This document shows positions 1 through 10,397 of a stretch of 64,000 nucleotides of DNA, one piece after another; position 1 is the first letter of the stretch, and every line of letters starts with the position of its first letter. Under the pieces are notes generated by a model, which saw only the letters and a list, made by a program, of their open reading frames with translations, was not told the origin of the DNA and ran no database searches. Both the position numbers and the translations under genes were made by a program. Origin of the DNA: Carya illinoinensis (taxonomy: Eukaryota > Streptophyta > Magnoliopsida > Fagales > Juglandaceae); NCBI RefSeq assembly GCF_018687715.1, contig NC_056762.1, positions 42,688,520 to 42,752,519 on the forward strand, read 5' to 3'.

Positions 1-102
1 TCATTTTCTTGTAAGTATTTTTTTAACATTCTTAATAACTAAAAAAAATATAATTTTATTAATAATCACTTTCTTAATCATTAAATAAAATAAAAAATTA
101 AA

Positions 103-1084
103 TTAAATACTAAAATAGTAGTAAATGAGTAACAGAAGGATTGTAATTCTATCATTTTCCCTATGCGAATACGAATTAATCGATTCATTTCTTGGGTTCT
201 CGACGCTGCCACTACCATTACTGTCAACCATATCCTTCGCATGTTTATTTCTTTTGGAAGAATCATCCGTCATCTTGAGTATTCGTTTAGCTGATTTCGA
301 GTATGGAAAAATAGAAGGGATGGTCGCTTCATCAGGCAACCCGGCAAGGAATGGAGAAGCAGGCTGTATCAAAGAACCCTTCTTTTGTGAAGCAGCAGGA
401 CCCTTCCCTGCGAAGTTTCCTCTTGAAGTGGAAGCTTCTCCAGCAGTAGGTAGAGGAGTGAGCAAGTTTCATGATAGGACCGCAGGGGCCTTCATTTCGG
501 ATTTTGCAGAACCGGAATCTTTCCCAGCCAAAGATGGTAGAGAAGTGGCTTTCTTTCTCTCAGATTCTTCTCCTTGTTCTCGAGAGAGTTGAGTCAGAGT
601 GGCTTGTTCAACATGCGAGTTCACTGCGGGGTCTACTGTCATGGAAGTTCTCTCTTCTTCTCCTTCTTCACTCGACTCTTCTATTCCCAGGCGTCTTCTC
701 TTTCTTTCCCCTCATCTTCTTCCAACTCTTCTTTTTCCCAGACGTCTTCTCCTTCTTCAAACTCTTCTTTTGCCCACTCATCTTCTGCTTCTTCCGACTC
801 TCCTTCCGGCTCGTCTTCCCCTTCGTCTTCTACCCACTCGTCTTCTGCCTCTTCCGACCAGGAGAGCAATCTGTAAAGAAGGAAAACACGAGCACGGATT
901 GTTTTTGTGCATGACGTGAGCTGAGAACAGCAGTGTGAGGAATCACAACGGTGTTTCTTGCAGCGGCAGTTTTATCTTCAGAAGGTGTTAGTGGGGTGGC
1001 TACTTTGTTGTCTTCTTGTTCTGTCTGTGGTTCTTGACGCAATTCTTGGAGGTTCTGAGCTTCTTTTTCTTCCTCCTGAGCCAT
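103..1084 (-). pseudogene. acidic low-complexity protein gene, probably disrupted
   Basis: An ATG at 1084 opens a hydrophilic Glu/Gln-rich stretch (MAQEEEKEAQNLQELRQEPQ...) that stays open to about 830. From about 870 to 681 a second frame carries acidic repeats punctuated by Trp (EEAEDEW, EEGEDVW, EREDAW). A third frame then reads from about 690 through Ser/Lys-rich sequence to a TGA at 470-472, and the same frame stays open after it to about 103. TTTACAG just before 870 could be a splice acceptor, but I found no upstream donor with the right phase and the implied intron would be very short. Either the gene has small introns I cannot place, or it carries frameshifts and one nonsense codon. 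I do not recognise the family. The acidic composition resembles nuclear or chromatin-associated proteins, which is a weak hint only. Confidence 0.4.
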
Positions 1085-1972
1085 GCCTTCACAGAGAGAG
1101 TCAGGAAAAATAGGGGTTATTTAGGAGCCTTCTGAATTTTGGTTGGTTTAAGAGGTGGAAACAGTTTACTACACATGTAGCCAAAGGCCAGGCCAACGTA
1201 GGCTAGAACCGAACCAGTGTTCAATGATTGAGCCGGTACAGTGGGTTCGGTTTAAGATGGAATCGGTTGTTCTCTTATGAAATTCCGGCCAAAATCATTC
1301 AAGAACCAAAAACAAAAACTCACTACTAAAAAGCTCAGTGACATTAGGAGCAAAAAATCAATATCGTTTTTTCCTGACAGCGAAAAAATCAACTATAAGC
1401 ATAAAACCTTCAGGAGGTTATATATTCCACTTTCAAAACATGAAAATATCAACATAACAAAGAATTAAAAATTAAATAAACAATGTATATGAACATCTAA
1501 TTGACAATGCACATGGGGTTTAATTTAAGGCGAGATGATGTTGAACCATTAATCCATTCCTGATGGGTCCTTCAACGAGATGAAGGTAATTGTTCCGTTG
1601 TGATGTCATATTCAGTCATCCAAATGTTACAAGGAAACCTATCAGTGGAAGTGCAAACTCCATGTGCTAGCACCTACACTGATGCTTTCTAGGATGTTGT
1701 CCTTTATCAGCCCTGCATGCATGATAGGATCGTGAGGGCAGATATCTGTAGAACTTCTGCCATAAGAGCCACCTGATTAAACAAAAGAAAGAGAACCACT
1801 TCTTTAGATTCCAATAGTATCTAGCAAACGAAAAAGAAAAGGACAAAAAACTGGGGCAACCAAAACTTCCATTGCCTATATCTAGTTGAAGAATTAAATC
1901 CTACATATGGACTCGTACTTTAAAAAAGTTGCTTGCCTATGAAACAAAATTGAATTACCTTTTCTAAAAAAT
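1085..1972. other. intergenic region and probable 3' flank of the formin gene
   Basis: No coding sequence is supported here. The interval lies upstream of the acidic gene relic and downstream of the formin stop codon, so it probably holds the formin 3' UTR and a short promoter. The short ORF at 1277-1468 is Lys/Ser-rich with no recognisable domain and I regard it as chance. Confidence 0.6.
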
Positions 1973-4900
1973 CTATGGGCTCTCATCATCTGAACTAGAA
2001 CTATCTATCCGTCTATCTGTGATTGCTGGAAAAAGGCGCTGATGGAGATCAGGGGGCTGGCGGGTATCGGAGGAAGCCGCCACCGTAGGCGCTTCTTTTT
2101 TCTGTGTTATTGTTCGTCTCTTCGCTGCATCTCTCACATCTTTACATGCTTTGTCTAACATAATCAAGAAATCCCTTACTATGACAAACAAGCGTAAGCC
2201 CTCATCCTTCCCTGCTTTCCCATGAAAGTAGTCACCAGTGCTCTTCACCAAAGTCATGATTCTCCTTTCTTCCTCCAGGAGCCACGTAACATCAATCTCA
2301 GCATTCTGCACAAAACTCTTTAGCGATTGATGGAATCCACGATCTTCTTCTATACTTTTCATGTCTGAGTTCAGGAAGTCACGAGTTTTAATCAGCTGCT
2401 GGCCAAGTTTGGCAACAGTTCCTGTTAAGCTGTCAGCATCGAGAATTGCTGCTTTCTTGACATTCTCAAGTTCATTGCCCAAAGCTGAGACCACCTGAAG
2501 ACCTAGGCTACGATAATGCTCTTCTGTGTCATGGGAAGTTTCCTCAAGCAGCTCGTCTGATTTGAAGCTAGAGAAGCTCTGGCTCCCTTTAGCTCCACGG
2601 GCAGCTCTTACACCTTCAGAGCGGATAATCTCTTGAACAACAAAATTCAAGAGTGTGGTCTTGCCATCTACTCCTTTTACGTCTGACAACTTCAAAAGTG
2701 TGTCAAGTTTGAATGCTTGTGCACCACCACGGAATGTTCCATCATTCATGCGATTTCCAGTTTTAAGAACAGCTTCTAGAAGTTTGAGGAACAGCCTGCT
2801 GTTTCTGAGTTCCTTGCAAGCAACCTGGTCCATAAGAAAGAGATACCCTGAGAATTAGAGATTTTCAAGCAAAGAATTTAACAAAGATGACCCAGAAGCT
2901 ATGGTCAGATTAGGTCACATTCAAAGGCAACACTGCCGGTCTGAACAACTAGAAATGCAAGTACGAGCATGTCTTTGAATGGTGTTGATACTATTTTCCA
3001 AATGAAACACAAAAAACACCAGCCAAAATCGTTTGCTTCAACCCAGTCCAGTAATTCAACTTGGTAGGTGCAAATTGAAGAATAGGCCCATTTCAGAAAG
3101 GTGTCCCCGGTAAATTGGAAGCAGAATTGAACCATTTGCTAATATCTTGTTCTATACTCAACTACTTCAGCTATGACTAAATTTTTTTTTGATCGATCAG
3201 AATAATTCATAGATCCAGGTCATTCTGGTCTAATTTGAAGGGCAATCAGATTGATGAAAATGAAAAGCTTTGGATTTCAAAGCCTGCATTAAAATTTGAA
3301 GCTCCACAATTTGTTACCATAAGGTCACCAGAGAGGGTAAAGAAAAGCAGAGAGGGGAAAAATTCCACATTAATTATTAATTTCTCTTTAAAGATTAAAA
3401 AGCATTGTTATCAGAGCTGTCTCAGATTGATATATAACCATGTCTTTTGTTCTTTTTTTTTTTTTTTTTTTTTTTTTTCTTTTTCTTTTTCTCTCAAAGC
3501 CATGAAACATATATTATAGTTAGTTTCATTACAACAAGTCACTAGTTCTTGTGTACCACTTCATTGTATCTTTATGTTTTAAATAGCAAATAGGACATGT
3601 ATTTGTGCAGGTTGTCAATATCTGATGCCAGCTCAAGACAAGCCTCCACTATGTCCAGCAGTTCGCTATTTCATTATTTACATTAGCAAATTTAGGTAAT
3701 TAATAACCAGATTTATCCAACTTGATTTAAGAAATATTGCAGGGAAAGAGCTAAACGGTGAGACCAGAAATACAATTTGTGATGTAACCCAGAGATCCAG
3801 TGTCTTACCTCTAAGGTCGCAAAGGACTCTTTAGTTGTGGTTACCTCCTCCTGAAGGGTAGACATGAAAAGCAATGCTTCCAATCTTTTAAAAGCAAACG
3901 GTATATCAACTAAGGCTTTCAAGAACCTATCAGCGGGCCCGAGTTGAGAAAGTTCACCACTGAACAGCCTAAGTTTCAGCTCTTCATCTGCAGTTGGTGC
4001 CATCTTCAACAGAGTTTGAACAAAGTCTGGTGGAAGCTCATTTCCTGATTCAATAGAGGCCGGTTAGGATATGCTTATCATTGACATGCAGATAAAAAAG
4101 TAATACAGACAGAAAGATCACTTTTGTAAATTGTTTAAAAGATGTTCTTTTCCTGCCCTCACAGAAATTTTTTTCAGAGAAAATAAGAGAGAAGCTTTTC
4201 TCATACCTCATACTTTACATGCTTTGGCTGATATATATATATATATTTTCTTGGCACTGGGTGTCCAAGAACAAAGTACCGACTAATCCCAAGGGTGCAC
4301 AGGCCCTCGGCAAGGAATTTCCCACAAGTGCACCTCGGGTAATTCAAGGGAAAGTTCCCCCAGTCTAATGACCCTTAGAAATTATTTGCACCTAAGAGGA
4401 TTTGAATCTTAGACCTGGAGGGAGCATACCATCAAGACTAAGGCCTTTACCATTTGAGCCAACCCTAGGGATTATGGCTGATAAATATCAATCAACTTGA
4501 TAGTGTAAACTAACCTAATTTTTGTTATTGGTAAACAAAGTGTAAACTAACTTACCTTGACAAGGTCTAATACTTATTACAGTACATATCATTCAGTAAT
4601 TATTTCAAGCTTCATTATTGGATTCCACCATTCGCTCTTATAATGGAATTCTTATTACTTGTTCAAAAAGAATTATTTCAACAGCTTCAGTTATTAATTT
4701 TTTTTTTATTGCTGACGGGGACTTTTTGCTTAGGCTCCATTGGTCTTGACAGAAAAATTAAGAAAAGGGTGCATAAATGATGGCATTGATGTGTAATACA
4801 ATTATGACATCTAAAGTGAGTGCATGGATTAGTATATTATTACTCATATTAGAGATATAGAGCATGTATATTCACAGATAAATCATAATTTACATGCTTG

Positions 4901-7389
4901 GTTGATGAGTATCAACCTACTTGATAGTGTAATACTTACTTTCATAACGTCTAACATTTATATCAGAACATCTCATTCAACAATAAAATCTTCTAATTGT
5001 AACAGCTTCAGTAGATACAAAATGTTCAAAAGCATGGATCAAGTCACTTCAAAAACTCACTTGGCCCAAAGCCCTTGTCAGGCATAGGCAATTAATAGAA
5101 TCACTTTTCCCTAGAACCTAGAAAGCAACCCCAAATAGCATGCCCAAGGGACAAGTGGTGCAGGTCAAAAGTGAGTGAATGCAAGTGAAAGGAGGGAGGG
5201 GGATAATGAACAAAAATAAAAACTTGGTTACGAACGCTTATTGTGGCTATAGTTAATATGGTGAGATTTTGTCTCCCTATAATATTGCCCAATAATGACT
5301 TGTCATGTCTTTTCTTCTAGAATAGTGAACAACAAAATATAAAAAACAATACACAGGAGAATAAGCTACCTTCATGAAGCGCATCACAAACTTCTTCTAT
5401 TGTCACATTCAATGCCCGCAGAAGAATCGCTAGATTTTGTGATTTTTTAGGATCAATGATTTGAATATACTGGGGGGAAGGATCTTGTGAAGAAGACTCT
5501 TTCCTGCGTTCATTTTTGCTTTTATCAACAGCGTTATACCCAAACAGAGTTTCTATCATCTCCTCATTGAACCTGTAAAAGTAGGAATAAATTGAACTGA
5601 GCAGCTAATCATCAGTATTCATTCATGTCAAATGCATATACAAATGGAATTTCCAACTTACTGGAATGATCCTGATTTAATCTGATGCCAAACCATTGAT
5701 TGATCAGGGCTTGCTAAAACCTTATCCCAGAAAAATGGCTTCAGCTTTGCTTTAGGAGCATTAGTGTCACCCTCCAAACCAGCTTCCTCACTAGACATAG
5801 CATTTAATGCACGTTTTGGTCCCGGAGGTGGTTGAGCTACTTTTGAGCCTAAGGCAAATGGTTGAGGCGGCCTAGGGGGAGGAACACCACTCTTTGGAGG
5901 TGGCGGTGGGCGGGAACCAGTTTTGATGCCAAGAGGTACAGGTGGTGGTGGAGGTGGTGGTCCTGGAAGGTGAGGGCCTGCACCACTAGAAGAAGGTTTC
6001 AGAGAGGGAGGTGGTACAGGAGGTGGAGGTGGAGGAGGAGCAGTTTTGCTGGGAGGAGGCCTAAAGGAAGAACGTGGCTCGGGAGGAAGAGGATCTGCCC
6101 GGTCAGGAGGAGACTTCTGAGGAAGCAGTACAGAAGTGGTGGTTCCCAACCTTCCAGGAGGAGGCTTTAGAGGAAGAGTCAGTACTTGTCCACTAACACT
6201 GCTTGTTGCATCCAATGATTCAGGTGAGCCGTGCAGAATACCTGACTCAATGTGGGCATTACCATACGACTGGTACTGAAGTTTCTCTTCTTTTATTGTA
6301 TTTCCTAAAGTAGAAGACTTTGTTGAAGCACCTGAAAGATCAGCATTGGAAATATTATTGAACTCGAGTTGAACAATTACAGATGAAGGTATTCAAGTGA
6401 AATATATACCAACAGAGTATTCGTTTAAGCTCAGGCTGAGAAGAGGCCTCTCATCATTTCGTCTAGCTCTGGAGCCCTTGCTACAAACCTTAGTGTAGCA
6501 CAGAAAGAACAATGCCACAACTACAAATGTCACTGATGCAGTTACAGCAACAGCAATGACGACTGATTTGTGGCTATTACTCCGCTTATTTTCCTGAACG
6601 TTTGAATTAGAAGGACTGCCAGAAGAATCTTCATTAGCTGAAGGTTGAAAAGTTGAATTGCTAAAATTTGGCACTCCGGGAGATACAGCAGGGCTCTGGG
6701 GATAAGGAGCTGGAGAACTGAAAGGCACTGGTGCAGGGGAGGGTGCTAGATCAGGAGATGGCGTTGGACTGGAAATAGGTGGTCCAACTGCAGGTGCTGG
6801 GGATGGTGTTTCTGAATTCTGAAGCAATTCAGCACCCAAATGCCTTCTAGGACCATTAGGCCTGGTATATAAAAAACCAAGATACTCTGCATACCAAATC
6901 TTGGAGCCACCTTCTTCTCCAGAGACATGAAAGAGAATATTATTCTTTCTTAAACAATCTAGAAGTGTTCTTTTCAAATGGGGATGCAGGACACTGATTA
7001 TTTTCTCAATGTTCTCTTTCGCTAATGATCGAAATCTTGAATTGATGTCATTCGCACTGTTGGATTTTTCATCCAGAAAGCATAAGCTAAGATCCTTAAC
7101 AGCTTCCCTCGAATGGATCAAATCTTGCCTGCAACTGATCCATACTACCTCCGCCTGCAGGAGGGGAATGTCAGTGAATTTTTTTTTTTTGATAAGTAAA
7201 AGAAGATATATTAGAACAAGAAAAGGGCAAGGCAATGTCAGTGAATTTTAGTGCAGTCTTAAGCACAATATTATAGTTCTTTGTTGTATCAAAATCCAAG
7301 AAAGGCCAATCTCTCTACTCTTGAGAATTAAAGCCTAGAGAAATGATACACATAAAACGCAATATGTCATCCCATCCCCTTTCTGGTTC

Positions 7390-7420
<31 letters not shown>

Positions 7421-8838
7421 GGGGAAGAGGAGTATATTTTAAAAATGACCACAAATCTGATGAGAAAAGGTACCATTAATGTCAGGAAGTGCAAGTTTCC
7501 CAATAAAATCTATATGCCTGCAAGTGCACAGCACAGCTGATAGCAGTGTTGGGGTACCAGAAAAGAGTTTCTGATCCCTAGACCTCAAGGCACTGATTGA
7601 ATTATAGAATAGTTTCCATCAACCATTCCCAATCTTTTTCATTTTTTGATAAGCACATCAAAGTATATTAATCAACCATTCCAAATCTTAGCAGTGTCAT
7701 CACAAATACAACAGCTGAATGCCAACACCCCCAATCCAAAGCAAAGGGGGGAAAAGGGGGGGAAAAATAGAAGAAAGAACAGTACACTCTGCAAGCATGT
7801 GGACAGTGTGAAGAAGCATAACGATAAGTGCTCCCAAATATTATTTTGGTTGTTTTGAAGCATACAGATAATATCAACATGCATAAGCGAGGATCATTTA
7901 TCCACAATAACAAGGTAAGAACCGCATCAATCTCCTACAATCTCAGTAATGGTCATAACACATCTGGAATTGAAAACTGTCTAAATATGTATCACATTTA
8001 CACATTCACTAACTCACGAACACACATATGAACATGAAAGACATTAAGAGTTAAACTTATTAATAAAATATGGTGCAAGCAGACATTTTATTTTTTTGCA
8101 CCATCTTTTCATATTACTTTTTGTTTCCAGTTCTTTTCCGTATATTTTTTTCCAAACATAGAAAATTCAGAATTTATAATCAAGAGATAAAACATAAACA
8201 TTCTAGTGAACAAGATACTCAAATACAGCATGGAAGTTACCACTTTTGACATTAAAATGAGTCACCTCAAACCAATCAATGCATAATTTTTTATTGAAAG
8301 TACAATATTCAGTCGAGAAAACTTCAAATGAAATACCTTTGCCCTGGACCGGTGAATAGTCTACCATGATCATGAGGAAACTAAGATGCAAAATTCTAGA
8401 ACTGATTACTGGAGTTACTATTTGTCCTATAATTATTTCGGCTGTTATTATAATGCAATAAGATCATAAAGCTGTGTAATAAAATCCTAACATAAATTAT
8501 GCACAAATAAAAATATCGTAAAGTAAAAATCATCTAGCCAAATCAATATGGAATCCCGCATACCTAATTGCTTTTACGATAATAATTCCCCAAGACAATC
8601 ATTCGAAGAAAAAACAATATACACTAAAGCAAAAAAGGGAAAAAAATAAATAAAATCTGTAGTCTCTCACCATGTCTTCATTTATCTCCCCAGAAGCCGG
8701 ATCAACTAATTGCCTGAGAAACACTTCCTCATCATTATTCCTCTCTTCTGAACTTACAGCTGCCAAGGTGAAAAGCAGACTTACCAAAACAATGAAAGAG
8801 CTTGACTTTATGAGACCCATAAGTTGTTGAATAATCAT
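1973..8838 (-). CDS. FH5: class I formin (FH5-like)
   Basis: Membrane-anchored actin nucleator. Six exons join in frame: 8838-8671, 7154-6410, 6331-5662, 5572-5370, 4044-3809 and 2824-1973, giving 957 residues. A signal peptide (MGLIKSSSFIVLVSLLFTLA; alternative start at 8820) is followed by an extracytosolic region with Pro/Ser-rich sequence, one transmembrane helix near residues 253-275 (SVVIAVAVTASVTF...), a poly-proline FH1 region near 360-470 and an FH2 domain from about 490 to 900. FH2 hallmarks include LKPFFWDKV, the GNRMNDGTFRGG block and KLSDVKGVDGKTTLL. All splice sites are GT-AG and the exon 5/6 join restores ATLEVACKELR. Class I formins nucleate and bundle actin at membranes and the cell plate. 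Assignment to FH5 rests mainly on gene order shared with Arabidopsis (At5g54650 beside At5g54660); other class I paralogues are possible by sequence alone. Confidence 0.92.
3453..3478. repeat. poly-T run in formin intron 5
   Basis: A 26-base T run lies in the 984-bp intron between FH2 exons 5 and 6. It may be the tail of a decayed minus-strand retroposon, but no flanking duplication was found. Confidence 0.7.
4225..4487 (-). mobile_element. tRNA-derived SINE in formin intron 4
   Basis: Read on the minus strand, a Pol III A box (TGGCTCAAATGG, 4461-4450) is followed about 40 bases later by a B box (AGATTCAAATCC, 4409-4398). A SINE body follows and ends in an AT-rich tail at about 4238. The near-identical flanks 4225-4237 and 4475-4487 (TGGCTGATATATA / TGGCTGATAAATA) look like a 13-bp target-site duplication with one change. 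It is in the same orientation as the formin gene. Confidence 0.8.
7167..7248 (-). mobile_element. 53-bp truncated retroposon with target duplication, formin intron 1
   Basis: AATGTCAGTGAATT occurs at 7167-7180 and again at 7234-7247. Between the copies is a T run followed by GATAAGTAAAAGAAG, which is the reverse of the ...ACTTATC(A)n tail seen on LINE copies elsewhere in this window. The insertion sits about 26 bases upstream of the exon 2 acceptor (7155). Confidence 0.75.
7390..7424. repeat. T(10)G(25) homopolymer in formin intron 1
   Basis: Ten T residues are followed by 25 G residues, directly visible. Length is likely to vary between individuals, and G runs are also prone to assembly error. 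Confidence 0.9.
7618..7689 (-). mobile_element. 34-bp retroposon tail with 19-bp target duplication, formin intron 1
   Basis: The segments 7618-7636 and 7671-7689 match at 18 of 19 positions. The 34 bases between them begin TTTCATTTTTTGATAAG, the reversed LINE-tail motif CTTATCAAAAAA. This is a second independent short insertion in the same intron. Confidence 0.7.
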
Positions 8839-9599
8839 TCCAAACGCATACTGTCCTTCTCATTTCATCAATGCCAAAACCTCTCACAAGCACAAAAAGA
8901 GCTTCATATCCAAAACCACCTAGAAGCTTCAATTTTTAACCACACGCCACCGACCCAATTCGAGTTTTTCTAAGGAAACCCTAACATATCCCCATTACAA
9001 ACAAAGTATATCCAAATCCTCACACACCACAAAGAATTTCTGAGCAAAATCTGAAATTTGGAATAAAGCTCAATGCACAAAACAAAACGCAGAACTTTCT
9101 TCCCCAAAACAACCAAAATACAGAATCAAAATGGCACCCAGTAAGACTCCCACCGAGCGTTAATAAAAAACACGCAAAAAGAGCTCAAACACAACCATTA
9201 CAATCAAGATTTTCCTCTTGATTTTCCACAGAAAAGGCCCTGAACATTCTACGTGAAATCTTCAAATTAAATATTCGATTATGACCAGATCCAACAAAAG
9301 AAGCTAAAAACATTAGCTGTACATGTACGTAGAAGCATAATCGGTGTTGACTAATAAATGCTGAAGAGGTGAATTTTTGCTTCGAAGGGTTTTCGTTTGA
9401 AAGCTGCCAAGGGGCCCAAGAGTGAAAACGAGGACCCTTTTTTTTCTTCACCCTGACACGCGAACTTCTGCGGATGTTTCTTTTTTATTCAATTCTTTTG
9501 GTCCGATTTGGGAACTTCACGCGTCTCATTCTTTGCGTAGCTTTTGCCTTTTGGAAGGGACCTGAAATTGTATTCCCATTTCCGTGTAATAGTTGCGAG

Positions 9600-9950
9600 A
9601 TTATATCATTTTATTATTATAAATTTTATATAAAATATAATAAATAATTTAATTTTTTAAAATTTTTAAATAAAATTAATATTAAAAAATTATATTATAA
9701 TAACATTTTATTTAACTTTTAAAAAAATCTCATTTCATCTGACTCTCTTTTAAATAAAAACTAATAAGATGAATTAATGCCCTATTTAAATTTATTTTAT
9801 ATTATTTGATCTTATTATTATAATTTTTTTAAAATTTTATATAAAATATAAAAAATAATTTAATTTTTTAAAATTTTAAAATAATAATAATAATAAATAA
9901 TATTATAATATTGTTTCAATTTTTATTTTAACTTATTTGATCTTACTAAA
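9600..9950. repeat. two adjacent copies of an AT-rich MITE-like repeat
   Basis: Segments at about 9600-9750 and 9790-9950 share an AT-rich core (TTTTATATAAAATATAA followed by AATTTAATTTTTTAAA) and resemble the element at 19464-19662. Ends are poorly defined. Together they look like decayed non-autonomous DNA transposons. Confidence 0.5.
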
Positions 9951-10225
9951 TATGGTAAACGATGTCGTTGTGTGATAATATTTGCTCTATCTCTCGTGTC
10001 TTTCCTGATAGGTATTTAAGGATCGAATCTCTCCAATTCTTTCCAACATCACAGAGGCTTTTGCTTCGCCAAGGCAACAAGACCATCTTCATAAATGAAT
10101 TAAGTATCATTTAAATGTAGTAAGTATATATACATAATTTAAATGGCATATCATCTTCTGATTGGATGAAGGCGCCACACCATCCATATATTTTTTTGTA
10201 TACGATCGTATTTAGCATTTAGCAT

Positions 10226-10397
10226 AGAGTTTTACTATATACAAACACAATCGCGTGCTAATCTGTATACTAATATTAATTCATTCATACTTAAAATTTA
10301 AATTAATATTATTTTCAATAAAATTTACTTTTTGACCAATCACATCACATTGGTGCACAGATTAGTACATAATTATATTTGTAACTATATTTTTCTT
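10226..10397 (+). repeat. MITE family M2, copy 1
   Basis: An AT-rich element of about 170 bp begins near AGAGTTTTACTATATACA, carries the core AAAATTTAAATTAATATTAT and ends near TATTTGTAACTATATTTTTC. Related copies occur at 19738, 52121, 52893 and 54060 in both orientations, which indicates dispersal by transposition. Confidence 0.65.

Noticed and set aside
471..919. Plus-strand Ser/Leu/Phe-rich ORFs at the left edge
   Set aside because: They mirror the acidic codons of the minus-strand gene (TCTTC repeats), so they are low-complexity shadows.
4398..4461. A and B boxes considered as a tRNA gene
   Set aside because: No cloverleaf with paired acceptor stem, and the sequence continues into a SINE body with flanking duplication.
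5862..6170. Plus-strand ORF rich in Arg/Trp/Gly opposite the formin FH1 region
   Set aside because: It is the antisense shadow of poly-proline codons and has no independent evidence.
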